Positions 1 through 9,693 of a DNA stretch of 64,000 nt are shown in pieces. The stretch's first letter is position 1, and each line of letters starts with the position of its first letter. This DNA is from Sabulicella glaciei (GTDB taxonomy: Bacteria; Pseudomonadota; Alphaproteobacteria; Acetobacterales; Acetobacteraceae), in contig NZ_JAPFQI010000009.1 of the NCBI RefSeq assembly GCF_026183895.1, positions 1 to 64,000 of the forward strand. The letters run 5' to 3'. The notes below the pieces were generated by a model. That model was not told the origin of the DNA and ran no database searches. It saw nothing but the letters and a program-made list of their open reading frames with translations. A program made the translations under genes and the position numbers.

Positions 1-117
<117 letters not shown>

Positions 118-128
118 GGCGCGGAACC

Positions 129-437
129 ATGGACAGCCAGAATATCCGCATTCGCCTCAAGGCGTTCGATCACCGCGTGCTCGATGGCAGCACGCGGGAG
201 ATCGTGCAGACCGCGAAGCGGACCGGCGCGCGCGTGCGGGGCCCGATCCCGCTGCCAACCGAGATCGAGCGTTTCACCGTGAACCGCTCGCCGCATGTGG
301 ACAAGAAGAGCCGCGAGCAGTTCGAGATCCGGACGCATCGCCGGCTCCTGGATATCGTGGACCCCACGCCGCAGACCGTGGACGCGCTGATGAAGCTCGA
401 CCTCGCCTCCGGCGTGGACGTCGAGATCAAGATCTGA
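129..437 (+). CDS. rpsJ: 30S ribosomal protein S10
   Basis: This is the small-subunit protein S10 (NusE), which also joins the NusB antitermination complex. At 102 residues it has the family length. It contains the typical core [14 protein letters not shown] near the N-terminus, [20 protein letters not shown] in the middle and ends VDVEIKI. It follows tuf closely and is 10 bases from rplC, so it is the first gene of the S10 block, probably co-transcribed with tuf. No separate promoter is visible in the 11-base gap. Confidence 0.98.
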   Translation: MDSQNIRIRLKAFDHRVLDGSTREIVQTAKRTGARVRGPIPLPTEIERFTVNRSPHVDKKSREQFEIRTHRRLLDIVDPTPQTVDALMKLDLASGVDVEIKI

Positions 438-447
438 GGACCGGACG

Positions 448-1131
448 ATGGCCAGCCAGATCCGGACGGGGCTGATCGCGCGCAAGCTCGGCATGTCCCG
501 CCTGTTCAACGAGGACGGGTCTTCCACCCCCGTCACCCTGCTTCACGTGGACTCCGTCCGCGTCGTCGCTGCCCGCACCGAGGAGAAGGACGGCTATGTC
601 GCCCTGCAGCTCGGCTTCGGCAAGGCGAAGGCGAAGAACGTGTCCAAGGCCAATCGCGGCCACTTCGCCAAGGCGGGCGTGGAAGCGCCGGCGAAGCTCG
701 CCGAGTTCCGCGTCTCCACCGACGCGGCGGTCGAGCCGGGCACGGCGCTTTCGGTCGAGCACTTCGTGAAGGGGCAGTGCGTCGACGTGACCGGCACCAC
801 GAAGGGCAAGGGGTTCCAGGGCGCCATGAAGCGCTGGAACTTCTCTGGCCTCGAGGCGACGCACGGCGTGTCGATCAGCCATCGCTCGCACGGCTCCACC
901 GGCAACCGCCAGGATCCGGGCAAGACCTTCAAGAACAAGAAGATGGCCGGCCATCTGGGCCAGGAGCGCGTGACCACGCAGAACCTGGTGATCGCCGGCC
1001 ACGACGCCGAACGCGGCCTGCTGCTCGTCAAGGGCGCAATTCCGGGTGCGACGGGTTCCTTCGTGCTGGTGCGCGACGCCGTGAAGCGCGCTCGCCCGGC
1101 CGAGGCGCCTTTCCCCGCGGCGACGGCCTGA
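448..1131 (+). CDS. rplC: 50S ribosomal protein L3
   Basis: Large-subunit protein L3 helps start 50S assembly and sends an extension towards the peptidyl-transferase centre. The 227-residue product shows [13 protein letters not shown] at the N-terminus and [13 protein letters not shown] and [18 protein letters not shown] in the central loop, followed by KKMAGHLG. The length is slightly above the E. coli protein because of a short Ala/Pro-rich tail. It lies between rpsJ and rplD with roughly 10-base gaps. Confidence 0.98.
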   Translation: MASQIRTGLIARKLGMSRLFNEDGSSTPVTLLHVDSVRVVAARTEEKDGYVALQLGFGKAKAKNVSKANRGHFAKAGVEAPAKLAEFRVSTDAAVEPGTALSVEHFVKGQCVDVTGTTKGKGFQGAMKRWNFSGLEATHGVSISHRSHGSTGNRQDPGKTFKNKKMAGHLGQERVTTQNLVIAGHDAERGLLLVKGAIPGATGSFVLVRDAVKRARPAEAPFPAATA

Positions 1132-1141
1132 GGACACGATC

Positions 1142-1762
1142 ATGCAGGTGAAAATCGTCACCCTCGACAACGCCGCCGCCGGCGAGGCCGAACTGCCGGA
1201 GGACATCTTCGGCGCGGCCCCCCGCCCGGACATCATGGCGCGCGTCGTCCATTGGCAGCTCGCGAAGCGCCGTGCCGGGACCCACAAGGCCAAGGGCATG
1301 GGCGAGGTTTCGGGCACGACCAAGAAGCCGTACCGCCAGAAGGGCACGGGCTCGGCCCGCCAGGGCTCGCTGCGCGCGCCGCAGTTCCGCACCGGCGGCG
1401 TCGTGCATGGCCCGGTCGTCCGCGACCATGGTTACTCGCTGCCGAAAAAGGTCCGCCGCCTCGGCCTGATCTCCGCCCTGTCGCAGAAGGCGCGGGACGG
1501 GCAGCTCGTGGTGCTGGACGCCGCTTCCGTCGAGGAGGGGGCCAAGACCTCCGCCATGGCGAAGCGCGTCAAGGCGCTGGGCTGGAAGAAGGCGCTGGTC
1601 ATCGACGCCGCGGTGGACGCGAACTTCATTCGCGTCTTCCGCAACATCCCGGGGATGGACGCGCTGCCGACGGCAGGCGCGAACGTCTATGACATCCTGA
1701 ACCACGACGTGCTCGTCCTGACGCGCGCCGGCGTGGAGGCCCTGAAGGAGCGCCTGGCATGA
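1142..1762 (+). CDS. rplD: 50S ribosomal protein L4
   Basis: L4 lines the peptide exit tunnel and in enterobacteria also represses its own operon. The 206-residue product contains the conserved loop [20 protein letters not shown] (about residues 64-83) that reaches the tunnel. Its C-terminus ends [14 protein letters not shown], as expected. The stop overlaps the rplW start by four bases (ATGA), which indicates translational coupling. Whether L4 autoregulation exists here cannot be told from this sequence. Confidence 0.98.
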   Translation: MQVKIVTLDNAAAGEAELPEDIFGAAPRPDIMARVVHWQLAKRRAGTHKAKGMGEVSGTTKKPYRQKGTGSARQGSLRAPQFRTGGVVHGPVVRDHGYSLPKKVRRLGLISALSQKARDGQLVVLDAASVEEGAKTSAMAKRVKALGWKKALVIDAAVDANFIRVFRNIPGMDALPTAGANVYDILNHDVLVLTRAGVEALKERLA

Positions 1763-2094
1763 GCGCGACGGTGAGCAAGCCGAAGGCGCCCGCGCCCATC
1801 GGCAAGGAGCGCATGTACCAGGTGGTGCTGTCGCCCATCGTGACCGAGAAGGCGACGGCGATGAGCGAGACGGGGCAGTACGCCTTCCGCGTCACGCTCG
1901 ACGCCACGAAGCCTGAGATCAAGCAGGCGATCGAGGGGCTGTTCGGCGTCTCCGTCACCGCGGTGAACACGCTGGTGATGAAGGGCAAGACCAAGCGCTT
2001 CAAGGGCCGTCCTGGCCAGCGCTCGGATTACAAGAAGGCGATGGTGCGCCTGGCCGAGGGCCAGAGCATCGACCTCACGACGGGGCTCGCGTAA
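1759..2094 (+). CDS. rplW: 50S ribosomal protein L23
   Basis: L23 sits at the tunnel exit and is the docking site for trigger factor and SRP. The protein has the motif [12 protein letters not shown] and the rRNA-binding loop [20 protein letters not shown]. It is 111 residues because it carries a short Ser/Lys/Pro/Ala-rich N-terminal extension of about 18 residues before the usual start of the fold. The ATG overlapping the end of rplD is the most likely start; a later Met (MYQVVLSP) is the alternative. Confidence 0.97.
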   Translation: MSATVSKPKAPAPIGKERMYQVVLSPIVTEKATAMSETGQYAFRVTLDATKPEIKQAIEGLFGVSVTAVNTLVMKGKTKRFKGRPGQRSDYKKAMVRLAEGQSIDLTTGLA

Positions 2095-2097
2095 GCC

Positions 2098-2934
2098 ATG
2101 GCGCTGAAGAACTACAACCCGGTCACGCCAAGCCTGCGCGGCACGGTGCTGATCGACCGCTCGGGCCTTTGGAAGGGCAACCCGGTCAAGGGGCTGACGG
2201 AGGGCAAGTCCTCCTCCGGCGGGCGCAACAACCATGGCCGCATCACGGTGCGGTTCCGGGGCGGCGGGCACAAGCAGGCCTATCGCCTCGTGGACTTCAA
2301 GCGCCGCGCCAAGTGGAACGTGCCCGGCACGGTGGAGCGCCTGGAATACGACCCGAACCGCACGGCCTTCATCGCGCTGGTGAAGTACGCGGACGGCGAA
2401 CTGGCCTATATCCTGGCCCCGCAGCGTCTGAAGGCCGGCGACCCGGTCGTTGCCGGCGATCGCGCGGACATCAAGCCGGGCAACGCCATGCCGCTGGGTG
2501 CGATCCCGGTCGGCACGGTCATCCACAACATCGAGCTGAAGCCCGGTGCGGGCGGCAAGGTCGCGCGCTCGGCGGGCACCTTCGCGCAGCTGGTTGGCAA
2601 GGATGCCGGCCTAGCGCAGATCAAGCTGATGTCCGGCGAGCTGCGGACGGTGCGGGCGGAGTGCATTGCCTCCATCGGCGCCGTGTCCAACCCGGACAAC
2701 AGCAATCAGCAGCTGGGCAAGGCCGGGCGCTCGCGCTGGCTGGGCCGCAAGCCGCATAACCGTGGCGTGACCATGAACCCGGTCGACCACCCCCATGGCG
2801 GTGGCGAGGGCCGGACCTCCGGTGGCCGCCACCCGGTGACCCCCTGGGGCAAGCCGACCAAGGGCGCCAAGACCCGCAACAACAAGCGGACGGATCGCCA
2901 GATCGTGCGCCGCCGCAACGCGACGAAGGGCTGA
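2098..2934 (+). CDS. rplB: 50S ribosomal protein L2
   Basis: L2 is a primary 23S rRNA-binding protein needed for subunit association and peptidyl-transferase activity. The 278 residues begin [17 protein letters not shown] and carry [20 protein letters not shown]. The C-terminal domain has [19 protein letters not shown], with the conserved catalytically implicated His, followed by RHPVTPWG and a basic tail. Family length and position between rplW and rpsS are normal. Confidence 0.98.
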   Translation: MALKNYNPVTPSLRGTVLIDRSGLWKGNPVKGLTEGKSSSGGRNNHGRITVRFRGGGHKQAYRLVDFKRRAKWNVPGTVERLEYDPNRTAFIALVKYADGELAYILAPQRLKAGDPVVAGDRADIKPGNAMPLGAIPVGTVIHNIELKPGAGGKVARSAGTFAQLVGKDAGLAQIKLMSGELRTVRAECIASIGAVSNPDNSNQQLGKAGRSRWLGRKPHNRGVTMNPVDHPHGGGEGRTSGGRHPVTPWGKPTKGAKTRNNKRTDRQIVRRRNATKG

Positions 2935-2939
2935 GGGCG

Positions 2940-3218
2940 ATGCCGCGCAGCGTTTGGAAAGGGCCGTTCGTGGACGGCTACCTCCTGAACAAGGCCGAGG
3001 CGGCCCGCGCCTCGACCCGCAACGAGGTCATCAGGACCTGGTCGCGCCGTTCCACCATCATGCCGCAGTTCGTCGGCCTGACCTTCGGTGTCTACAACGG
3101 GCGGAAGTTCCTGCCCGTGCAGGTGACCGAGAACATGGTCGGCCACAAACTGGGCGAGTTCTCGCCGACGCGCACCTTCGGTGGGCACTCGGCGGACAAG
3201 AAGGCGAAGCGAGGCTGA
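2940..3218 (+). CDS. rpsS: 30S ribosomal protein S19
   Basis: S19 contacts S13 and 16S rRNA in the head of the small subunit. The 92-residue protein matches the family in length and motifs: [16 protein letters not shown] at the start, [19 protein letters not shown], and [20 protein letters not shown] near the C-terminus. It begins five bases after rplB and is followed four bases later by the chosen rplV start. Confidence 0.98.
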   Translation: MPRSVWKGPFVDGYLLNKAEAARASTRNEVIRTWSRRSTIMPQFVGLTFGVYNGRKFLPVQVTENMVGHKLGEFSPTRTFGGHSADKKAKRG

Positions 3219-3222
3219 TGCG

Positions 3223-3615
3223 ATGAGCAAGCCGAAGCACCCCCGCGGCCTCGCGGATTCCGAAGCGCAGGCCATCGCGCACAACATCCGCGTGAGCCCG
3301 CGCAAGCTGAACCTCGTGGCCGGGCTGATCCGCGGCGCGAAGGCCCAGGACGCGATCGCGACCTTGACCTTCAGCAAGCGCCGCATCGCGCAGACCGTGA
3401 AGAAGACGCTGGAAAGCGCCATCGCCAACGCGGAGAACAACCACCAGCTGGACGTCGACCGCCTCGTCGTGTCCCGCGCCGAGGTGGGCCGCGCCATCGT
3501 GATGAAGCGCTTCCACGCCCGCGGCCGCGGCAAGTCGTCGCGCGTCGAGAAGTGGTTCAGTCACCTGAAGATCGTGGTGGCCGAGCAGGAAGCACCGAAG
3601 GCGGAGGCCGCGTAA
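3223..3615 (+). CDS. rplV: 50S ribosomal protein L22
   Basis: L22 is an exit-tunnel protein whose beta-hairpin contributes to the constriction. I use the ATG just after the rpsS stop, giving 130 residues beginning [16 protein letters not shown]; an earlier in-frame ATG lies inside rpsS and adds residues that look like read-out of that gene. The body shows [18 protein letters not shown] and the hairpin [20 protein letters not shown]. The C-terminal Ala/Glu-rich tail is short. rpsC follows one base after the stop. Confidence 0.96.
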   Translation: MSKPKHPRGLADSEAQAIAHNIRVSPRKLNLVAGLIRGAKAQDAIATLTFSKRRIAQTVKKTLESAIANAENNHQLDVDRLVVSRAEVGRAIVMKRFHARGRGKSSRVEKWFSHLKIVVAEQEAPKAEAA

Positions 3616-3616
3616 C

Positions 3617-4294
3617 ATGGGTCACAAAGTCAATCCGATCGGGCTTCGTCTCGGCATCAACCGCACCTGGGACAGCCGCTGGTACGCCGACCGCGACTAT
3701 GCGCGCCTGCTGCACGACGACGTGAAGCTGCGCGACACGCTGAAGGAGCGGCTGAAGTCCGCCGGCGTGGCCAAGGTCGTGATCGAGCGCCCGGCCAAGA
3801 AGCCCCGCGTGACGATCCACGCCGCCCGCCCGGGCGTCGTGATCGGCAAGAAGGGCGAGGGCATCGACTCCCTGCGCAAGGACCTGTCGGCCAAGGCCGG
3901 CGCGGACGTGTCGCTGAACATCCTCGAGATCCGCAAGCCGGAGCTGGACGCCACGCTGGTGGCCGAGAGCATCGCGCAGCAGCTCGAGCGCCGCGTGGCC
4001 TTCCGCCGTGCGATGAAGCGCGCCGTCCAGTCCGCCATGCGCCTCGGCGCCCTCGGCATCCGCATCAACTGCGGCGGCCGCCTGGGCGGCGCGGAGATCG
4101 CGCGGCTCGAGTGGTACCGCGAGGGCCGGGTGCCGCTGCACACGCTGCGCGCGGATATCGACTACGGCATCGCGACCGCGAAGACGACCTATGGCACCTG
4201 TGGCGTCAAGGTCTGGATCTTCAAGGGCGAGATCATGGCCCATGACCCGATGGCCCAGGACCGCCGCGCCCATGACCAGGCGCCGCAGCGGTAA
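3617..4294 (+). CDS. rpsC: 30S ribosomal protein S3
   Basis: S3 forms part of the mRNA entry pore and has helicase-like activity. The 225-residue protein begins [21 protein letters not shown], has the KH domain motif [17 protein letters not shown] (about residues 74-90), and the C-terminal [20 protein letters not shown] and [15 protein letters not shown]. The short tail after this is His/Asp/Gln-rich, typical of the alphaproteobacterial form. It sits between rplV and rplP as expected. Confidence 0.98.
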   Translation: MGHKVNPIGLRLGINRTWDSRWYADRDYARLLHDDVKLRDTLKERLKSAGVAKVVIERPAKKPRVTIHAARPGVVIGKKGEGIDSLRKDLSAKAGADVSLNILEIRKPELDATLVAESIAQQLERRVAFRRAMKRAVQSAMRLGALGIRINCGGRLGGAEIARLEWYREGRVPLHTLRADIDYGIATAKTTYGTCGVKVWIFKGEIMAHDPMAQDRRAHDQAPQR

Positions 4295-4305
4295 GGTGAC
4301 AGACA

Positions 4306-4728
4306 ATGTTGCAGCCTAAGCGAACCAAGTACCGCAAGGCCCACAAGGGCCGGATCAAGGGCGTGGCCAAGGGCGGCTTCTCGCTGACCTTTGGCGGCTT
4401 CGGCCTGAAGGCGCTGGAGCCTGAGCGCGTCACGGCGCGGCAGATCGAGGCGGCTCGCCGCGCGATCACCCGTGCCATGAAGCGCCAGGGCCGCGTCTGG
4501 ATCCGCATCTTCCCGGACGTTCCCGTTTCGACGAAGCCGGCCGAAGTCCGCATGGGCTCGGGCAAGGGCGCGCCGGAGTACTGGGTGGCCCGGGTGAAGC
4601 CCGGCCGCATCATGTTCGAGATCGACGGGGTCCCGGTGGACACGGCGCGCGAGGCCCTGGGCCTAGGCGCGGCGAAGCTGCCGATCCGGACGAAGATCGT
4701 GACGCGCCTCGGCGCGGCGGAGGCTTGA
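4306..4728 (+). CDS. rplP: 50S ribosomal protein L16
   Basis: L16 organises the A-site region of the large subunit. The 140-residue product starts [19 protein letters not shown], has [24 protein letters not shown] and the loop [22 protein letters not shown], then [15 protein letters not shown]. The loop includes the Arg-rich region hydroxylated in some bacteria. The fit to family length is exact. It precedes rpmC by four bases. Confidence 0.98.
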   Translation: MLQPKRTKYRKAHKGRIKGVAKGGFSLTFGGFGLKALEPERVTARQIEAARRAITRAMKRQGRVWIRIFPDVPVSTKPAEVRMGSGKGAPEYWVARVKPGRIMFEIDGVPVDTAREALGLGAAKLPIRTKIVTRLGAAEA

Positions 4729-4732
4729 TCCG

Positions 4733-4948
4733 ATGACCAAGATCGCCGATATCCGCGCGAAGTCCGCTGACGAACTCAGCGGACTGCTCATCGACCTTCG
4801 CAAGGAGCAGTTCAATCTCCGTTTCCAGCGGGCCACGGGCCAGCTGGAGGCGACCGGACGTATCAAGGCCCTGCGCCGCGACATCGCCCGGGTGAAGACC
4901 ATCCTGGCCGAGCGCGAGCGCGCGGCCGCCCACACCAGCAAGGCTTGA
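4733..4948 (+). CDS. rpmC: 50S ribosomal protein L29
   Basis: L29 is a small helical protein at the tunnel exit, beside L23. The 71-residue product contains the diagnostic [19 protein letters not shown] followed by [16 protein letters not shown], in the expected positions. The gene lies between rplP and rpsQ, the universal order. The 3-prime end is 14 bases from the rpsQ start I chose. Confidence 0.97.
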   Translation: MTKIADIRAKSADELSGLLIDLRKEQFNLRFQRATGQLEATGRIKALRRDIARVKTILAERERAAAHTSKA

Positions 4949-4962
4949 GGAGACCCCGGCCG

Positions 4963-5229
4963 ATGCCGAAGCGAGTCCTCACGGGCCGGGTTGTCAGCGA
5001 CAAGATGGACAAGACGGTCACCGTCTTGGTCGAGCGTCGCGTGATGCACCCGCTCTACAAGAAGTTCATCCGGCGCTCGAAGAAGTACGCCGCCCACGAC
5101 GAGGCCAACCTGTGCAAGGAAGGCGACCTCGTGAGCATCGAGGAGTGCCCGCCCCTGTCCAAGCGCAAGGCCTGGATGGTGGTCGAGCGCAACGGGCAGC
5201 CCCTGGCCGCTGAAGGAGCGCAGGCATGA
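4963..5229 (+). CDS. rpsQ: 30S ribosomal protein S17
   Basis: S17 is a primary 16S rRNA-binding OB-fold protein. The start is the ATG of [19 protein letters not shown], giving 88 residues; an in-frame ATG 18 bases earlier overlaps rpmC and lacks family support, and an AGGAG sequence sits upstream of the chosen start. Conserved blocks are [26 protein letters not shown] and [18 protein letters not shown]. The stop overlaps the rplN start. Confidence 0.96.
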   Translation: MPKRVLTGRVVSDKMDKTVTVLVERRVMHPLYKKFIRRSKKYAAHDEANLCKEGDLVSIEECPPLSKRKAWMVVERNGQPLAAEGAQA

Positions 5230-5594
5230 TCGGCGTCGAGGCGAACCTGGACGTGGCCGACAACTCCGGCGCGCGCCGCGTCCAGTGCATCAAGGTGCTG
5301 GGCGGCTCCAAGCGGAAGACGGCCAGCGTCGGCGACGTGATCGTGGTTTCCGTGAAGGAAGCGATCCCCCGCGGCAAGGTGAAGAAGGGATCGGTGGAGC
5401 GCGCGGTGATCGTGCGGACCGCCTACCCGGTGCGCCGGGCCGATGGCTCAGCGATCCGCTTCGATCGCAACGCTGCCGTGCTGATCAACAAGCAGGGCGA
5501 GCCGATCGGGACCCGCATCTTCGGGCCGGTGGTGCGCGAACTACGCGCCCGCAAGTTCATGAAGATCATCTCGCTGGCGCCGGAGGTGCTGTAA
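5226..5594 (+). CDS. rplN: 50S ribosomal protein L14
   Basis: L14 lies at the subunit interface and takes part in inter-subunit bridges. The 122-residue length is exactly that of the family. It has [20 protein letters not shown], the loop [19 protein letters not shown] and [20 protein letters not shown] at the end. It overlaps rpsQ by four bases (ATGA), which indicates coupled translation, and precedes rplX by three bases. Confidence 0.98.
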   Translation: MIGVEANLDVADNSGARRVQCIKVLGGSKRKTASVGDVIVVSVKEAIPRGKVKKGSVERAVIVRTAYPVRRADGSAIRFDRNAAVLINKQGEPIGTRIFGPVVRELRARKFMKIISLAPEVL

Positions 5595-5597
5595 CCC

Positions 5598-5918
5598 ATG
5601 GCCGCCAAGATCAAGAAGGGCGACCGCGTGCAGGTGCTGACCGGGCGCGACAAAGGCAAGCGCGGCGAGGTGCTGCGCGTGCTCCCGACCGAGAACCGTG
5701 CCTTCGTCCAGGGCGTGAACCTGGTGAAGAAGCACACGAAGCAGACGCGCGTGGGCGAGACGGGCGGTATCGTCTCCAAGGAGGCGGGCATCAACCTGTC
5801 GAACCTCGCGCTGATCGACCCCAAGACGGACAAGCCGACCCGCGTGGGCTTCCGCGTCCTCGAGGACGGGAAGAAGGTGCGCGTGGCCAAGGCTTCTGGT
5901 GAGGTGCTCGACCGATGA
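5598..5918 (+). CDS. rplX: 50S ribosomal protein L24
   Basis: L24 is an assembly initiator for the 50S subunit with a KOW fold. The 106-residue product shows [21 protein letters not shown] at the N-terminus (KOW motif), then [10 protein letters not shown] and [19 protein letters not shown]. It overlaps rplE by four bases (ATGA). Length and context are ordinary for the spc operon. Confidence 0.98.
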   Translation: MAAKIKKGDRVQVLTGRDKGKRGEVLRVLPTENRAFVQGVNLVKKHTKQTRVGETGGIVSKEAGINLSNLALIDPKTDKPTRVGFRVLEDGKKVRVAKASGEVLDR

Positions 5919-6583
5919 GCGGCACGAAGAAGGGCAACGCCCCCGCGGCGAAGAAGGGCGACGCGCCCGCCGAGAGCAGCGGGCGTCGCGTCGATGCGAT
6001 CCCGGCCGCTTCCGGCCCGGCGGCGGCGACGCCGTCCGAGATGGCGCGGCTGCAGAGGCACTATCAGGAGGTCGTGAAGGCCGCGCTCCAGCAGGAGTTC
6101 GGCTACGACAACCCGATGCAAGTGCCGAAGCTCGAGAAGATCGTCCTGAACATGGGCGTCGGCGAGGCGGCGGGCGACCAGAAGAAGCTGGACGCGGCCG
6201 TGGCCGACATGACGCTCATCTCCGGCCAGAAGCCGGTGCGGACGCGCGCCAAGAAGGCCATCGCGGGCTTCAAGATCCGTGAGGGCCAGGCGATCGGCTG
6301 CAAGGTCACGCTTCGCAAGGCGCGCATGTACGAGTTCCTGGACCGCCTGGTCACGATCGCGCTGCCGCGCGTCCGCGACTTCCGCGGCATCCCGGGCAAT
6401 CGCGGCTTCGACGGGCGCGGGAACTACTCCCTCGGCCTGAAGGAGCAGATCGTCTTCCCCGAGATCAACTACGACAAGGTTGATCAGGTTCGGGGCATGG
6501 ACATCGTGTTCGTCACGACCGCGAAGACGGACAAGGAAGCCAAGGCCCTCCTCAAGGGCTTCGACCTTCCCTTCGTCAATTGA
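5915..6583 (+). CDS. rplE: 50S ribosomal protein L5 with N-terminal extension
   Basis: L5 binds 5S rRNA. The core, from [20 protein letters not shown] (Met42), is about 180 residues, the usual length, and contains [36 protein letters not shown] and [21 protein letters not shown]. Before it lie about 41 residues rich in Ala, Gly, Lys and Pro. The start overlaps rplX in an ATGA, which favours the long form. Starting at base 6041 would give the standard-length protein; I cannot decide from sequence alone, but coupling supports the extension. Confidence 0.95.
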   Translation: MSGTKKGNAPAAKKGDAPAESSGRRVDAIPAASGPAAATPSEMARLQRHYQEVVKAALQQEFGYDNPMQVPKLEKIVLNMGVGEAAGDQKKLDAAVADMTLISGQKPVRTRAKKAIAGFKIREGQAIGCKVTLRKARMYEFLDRLVTIALPRVRDFRGIPGNRGFDGRGNYSLGLKEQIVFPEINYDKVDQVRGMDIVFVTTAKTDKEAKALLKGFDLPFVN

Positions 6584-6637
6584 TTCATCGGAAAACCGTG
6601 GGCCCGAGGCCCGCAGGTTCCAGGAGACCCTGACGTA

Positions 6638-6943
6638 ATGGCCAAGACCTCTTCCGTCGAGAAGAACGAGTTCCGCAAGAAGCTCGCCGCGCAGCACGCT
6701 GCGAAGCGCGCCGCGCTGAAGGCTGTGGTGATGGACCGCGAGGCGCCGATCGAGGATCGCTTCGAGGCGACGCTGAAGCTTGCGGAGATGCCGCGCAACG
6801 GCGCGCGGGTCCGCGTGCGGCTGCGCTGCGAGCTGACGGGCCGCCCGCGCGGCAACTACCGGAAGTTCAAGCTGAGCCGCAACATGCTGCGGGACCTGGC
6901 CAACAAGGGCCAGCTCCCCGGCGTGGTGAAGGCGAGCTGGTAA
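6638..6943 (+). CDS. rpsN: 30S ribosomal protein S14 (zinc-independent form)
   Basis: S14 sits in the 30S head. At 101 residues it is the long, zinc-independent type: the paired CxxC motifs of the zinc form are absent, and the conserved [20 protein letters not shown] block carries a single Cys. The N-terminus [16 protein letters not shown] is typical. The gene follows rplE after 54 bases, one of the larger gaps in the operon, with a likely ribosome binding site AGGAGAC about 10 bases upstream. Confidence 0.97.
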   Translation: MAKTSSVEKNEFRKKLAAQHAAKRAALKAVVMDREAPIEDRFEATLKLAEMPRNGARVRVRLRCELTGRPRGNYRKFKLSRNMLRDLANKGQLPGVVKASW

Positions 6944-6955
6944 GGAGCCCCCGGC

Positions 6956-7354
6956 ATGTCCATGTCCGATCCGCTGGGCGACCTGCTCACCCGCATCCGC
7001 AACGCCCATGGCGCGCGGCAGACCAAGTGCCTGGCCCCCGCCAGCCGTCTCAAGACGGACGTGCTGGAGGTGCTGAAGCGCGAGGGCTACATCCGCGCCT
7101 GGCGCGTGGCTGAGCTCCGTCCCGGCGTCAGCCAGATCGAGATCGAGCTGAAGTATTCTGAGGGCGAGCCCGCCATCAAGGAAATCAGCCGCGTCTCCAA
7201 GCCCGGCCGTCGCGTGTACAGCAAGATCAAGGAGCTGCCGAAGTTCTACAACGGCCTCGGCATCCAGATCCTGTCCACGCCGCGCGGCGTCATGAGCGAT
7301 GCAGAAGCACGCGCTGCCAATGTTGGCGGCGAAGTGCTCTGCCGCGTGTTCTGA
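6956..7354 (+). CDS. rpsH: 30S ribosomal protein S8
   Basis: S8 binds the central domain of 16S rRNA and in E. coli represses the spc operon. The 132-residue protein has [16 protein letters not shown], a central [25 protein letters not shown] and the C-terminal [20 protein letters not shown]. Two Met codons (MSM) lie at the start; the first is used because AAGGAG sits about eight bases upstream, but the second is possible. It lies 12 bases after rpsN. Confidence 0.97.
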   Translation: MSMSDPLGDLLTRIRNAHGARQTKCLAPASRLKTDVLEVLKREGYIRAWRVAELRPGVSQIEIELKYSEGEPAIKEISRVSKPGRRVYSKIKELPKFYNGLGIQILSTPRGVMSDAEARAANVGGEVLCRVF

Positions 7355-7370
7355 GCCAGGAGGGAATACG

Positions 7371-7904
7371 ATGTCCCGAGTTGGCAAGTATCCTGTGCCG
7401 GTTCCGGCGGGCGTCTCGCTCGCGCTGAACGGCCGCACCCTCACCGCCAAGGGCAAGCTGGGCGAGCTTTCGCTCGACCTCACCGACGCGGTCGACGTCG
7501 AGATCCGCGAAAAGGAAGTGGCGGTCAGCCCGCGCGGCGAGGACCGGCGCTCCCGCACGCTGTGGGGCACCACGCGCTCCCTGGTGCAGAGCATGGTGCA
7601 TGGCGTTTCCACGGGCTTCTCGAAGTCCATGGAGATCACCGGCACCGGCTATCGCGCGGCGATGCAGGGCAACGACCTGGTGTTGAACCTCGGCTACAGC
7701 CACGAGATCCGGTACCCGGCCCCGGCCGGGATCAAGATCACGACCGAGCGTCCCACCGCCATCAAGGTGGAGGGGATGGACAAGCAGAAGGTCGGCCAGG
7801 TGGCAGCTGAGATCCGTTCCTATCGCGGTCCCGAGCCCTACAAGGGCAAGGGCGTGAGGTACGACAACGAGGTGATCCTCCGGAAGGAGGGGAAGAAGAA
7901 GTAA
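7371..7904 (+). CDS. rplF: 50S ribosomal protein L6
   Basis: L6 lies near the factor-binding region of the 50S subunit. The start is the ATG of [19 protein letters not shown], preceded by AGGAGG, giving 177 residues, the normal length. The C-terminal L6 signature is [15 protein letters not shown], and the mid region has [20 protein letters not shown]. Its last base is shared with the first base of rplR (TAATG), which suggests coupling. Confidence 0.97.
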   Translation: MSRVGKYPVPVPAGVSLALNGRTLTAKGKLGELSLDLTDAVDVEIREKEVAVSPRGEDRRSRTLWGTTRSLVQSMVHGVSTGFSKSMEITGTGYRAAMQGNDLVLNLGYSHEIRYPAPAGIKITTERPTAIKVEGMDKQKVGQVAAEIRSYRGPEPYKGKGVRYDNEVILRKEGKKK

Positions 7905-8266
7905 TGGCCGACAAGCTCGCCATGATGGAGCGCCGCCGCCAGCGGCTGCGCTACCAGATCAAGCAGAAGGGCGCCGGGCGCCCCCGCCTGTCCGTGTTCC
8001 GGTCAGGCCGGCACATCTATGCCCAGGTGATCGACGACGCGGCAGGCCGCACCGTCGCCTCCGCCTCGTCGCTCGAGAAGGACATGCGTTCCTCGCTCAA
8101 GACCGGCGCCGACAAGTCGGCGGCGGAGGCGGTGGGGAAGCTGGTCGCCGAGCGCGCGGTGGCCGCAGGCGTGACCGCCGTGGTCTTCGACCGTGGGCCC
8201 TTCCTGTACCATGGCCGCGTCAAGGCGCTGGCCGATGCCGCCCGCGAGGGCGGGCTGAACTTCTGA
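7904..8266 (+). CDS. rplR: 50S ribosomal protein L18
   Basis: L18 binds 5S rRNA with L5. The 120-residue product starts [20 protein letters not shown] and shows [19 protein letters not shown], then [21 protein letters not shown] with the typical end GGLNF. Length and context match. The gene is followed 15 bases later by rpsE. Confidence 0.98.
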   Translation: MADKLAMMERRRQRLRYQIKQKGAGRPRLSVFRSGRHIYAQVIDDAAGRTVASASSLEKDMRSSLKTGADKSAAEAVGKLVAERAVAAGVTAVVFDRGPFLYHGRVKALADAAREGGLNF

Positions 8267-8281
8267 CGCGAGGGCAACGAC

Positions 8282-8911
8282 ATGGCACGTGAACCGCGCG
8301 GCGGCGGCGACAACAACGAGAACCGGGGGCGCGGCCGCGGTCGCGACCGCGACCAGAACCGCAATCAGCCCGAGCGGGATCAGGGCGACGAGCTGCAGGA
8401 CAAGCTCGTCACCATCAACCGCGTCGCCAAGGTGGTGAAGGGCGGCCGTCGCTTCTCCTTCGCCGCCTTGGTGGTGGTGGGCGACCAGAAGGGCCGCGTC
8501 GGCTGGGGTTCCGGCAAGGCGCGTGAGGTGCCGGAGGCGATCCGCAAGGCGACGGAGCGTGCCAAGAAGGGCATGATCCGCGTGCCGATGCGCGAGGGAC
8601 GCACCCTGCACCACGACGTGATCGGCGAGTTCGGCGCCGGCCGCGTGATCCTGCGCGCGGCTCCGGCCGGCACGGGCATCATCGCGGGTGGTCCGATGCG
8701 CGCCGTCTTCGAGACGCTGGGCATGGGCGACGTGGTGGCGAAGTGCACCGGATCGACCAATCCCCACAACATGGTGAAGGCGACCTTCGCGGCGCTGGGG
8801 CGCGCGGCGAGCCCGCGCGCGGTGGCGAACCGCCGCGGCAAGAAGGTCGCGGACCTGCTCGGCCCCCGCAAGGATGGCGCGGAGCCGGCCCAGGAGGCGG
8901 CGAATGTCTGA
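8282..8911 (+). CDS. rpsE: 30S ribosomal protein S5 with basic RG-rich N-terminus
   Basis: S5 controls decoding fidelity and lines the mRNA entry. The core from about residue 40 contains [21 protein letters not shown] and the S5 loop [21 protein letters not shown], then [20 protein letters not shown]. Ahead of it is an unusual stretch of about 35 residues made mostly of Arg, Gly, Asn and Asp with RGRGRGRD repeats, longer than in E. coli. At 209 residues the protein is moderately extended. The stop overlaps rpmD by eight bases. Confidence 0.97.
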   Translation: MAREPRGGGDNNENRGRGRGRDRDQNRNQPERDQGDELQDKLVTINRVAKVVKGGRRFSFAALVVVGDQKGRVGWGSGKAREVPEAIRKATERAKKGMIRVPMREGRTLHHDVIGEFGAGRVILRAAPAGTGIIAGGPMRAVFETLGMGDVVAKCTGSTNPHNMVKATFAALGRAASPRAVANRRGKKVADLLGPRKDGAEPAQEAANV

Positions 8912-9092
8912 CGCGAAGAAGACCGTGAAGGTCACGCAGGTGTCCAGCGGGAACGGGCGCAAGCCCGGCCAGCAGGACACGCTGAAGGGCCTTGGCCTGA
9001 ACAAGATCGGCCGCACGCGCGAGCTGGAGGACACCCCCTCCGTGCGCGGCATGATCCGCAAGGTGCAGCACCTGGTGAAGGTGGACGACTGA
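8904..9092 (+). CDS. rpmD: 50S ribosomal protein L30
   Basis: L30 is a small 50S protein. The start taken is ATG of [19 protein letters not shown], giving 62 residues; the conserved block [21 protein letters not shown] and the end [14 protein letters not shown] are diagnostic. An earlier in-frame ATG lies well inside rpsE and would add an Arg-rich tract with no family match. AGGAGG lies just before the chosen start. Confidence 0.96.
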   Translation: MSDAKKTVKVTQVSSGNGRKPGQQDTLKGLGLNKIGRTRELEDTPSVRGMIRKVQHLVKVDD

Positions 9093-9093
9093 G

Positions 9094-9588
9094 ATGAAGC
9101 TCAACGAACTGCGCGACAACGAGGGCGCGCGGCCCAAGTTCAAGCGCGTCGGGCGCGGCATCGGGTCCGGCAAGGGCAAGACCGCGGGCCGAGGCGTGAA
9201 GGGCCAGAAGGCGCGCACCGGCGTGTCGCTGAACGGGTTCGAGGGCGGTCAGCTCCCGATCTACCGGCGTCTGCCGAAGCGCGGCTTCAAGAACATCTTC
9301 CGCGTCCAGTACGCGCCGCTGAACGTCGGCGCGCTGCAGGAGGCGATCGAGGCCGGGCGCATCAGCGCCGAGGGCGAGATCACCGAGGCGGCGCTGCGCG
9401 AGGCGGGCGTGGTCCGCAGCGGGCCGAAGTATGCCGGCGTCCGGCTGCTGGGCCGCGGCGAGATCAAGAACGCGGTCCGCATCACCGTCTCCGGCGCATC
9501 GGCCACGGCCAAGGCGGCGATCGAGGCGGCGGGTGGCACCCTGACCCTGCCGGAAGCGGCGGCCGGGACCGAGGCGGCGTCCGAGTGA
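9094..9588 (+). CDS. rplO: 50S ribosomal protein L15
   Basis: L15 is a late-assembly 50S protein. The 164-residue product shows [20 protein letters not shown], the Gly-rich [20 protein letters not shown], and [20 protein letters not shown]. The C-terminus is Ala/Glu-rich. It starts one base after the rpmD stop. The gap to secY is 105 bases and includes a hairpin. Confidence 0.98.
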   Translation: MKLNELRDNEGARPKFKRVGRGIGSGKGKTAGRGVKGQKARTGVSLNGFEGGQLPIYRRLPKRGFKNIFRVQYAPLNVGALQEAIEAGRISAEGEITEAALREAGVVRSGPKYAGVRLLGRGEIKNAVRITVSGASATAKAAIEAAGGTLTLPEAAAGTEAASE

Positions 9589-9612
9589 CGCCGGGGGCGT
9601 GCCGCCACGGCG

Positions 9613-9630
9613 CGCCATGCTAACATGGCG
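9613..9630 (+). other. Hairpin in the rplO-secY gap
   Basis: Seven-base arms CGCCATG and CATGGCG around a CTAA loop, in the 105-base untranslated gap before secY. No T-run follows, so it is not a classical terminator. It may be an attenuator, an mRNA stability element, or chance in GC-rich DNA. Function is not known. Confidence 0.4.
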
Positions 9631-9693
9631 ACGGCGCGGGCCGGGGTGGACCCCTGGCCGGCGCCGTTCGCGTGAGACGGGATAGGGACGCGC

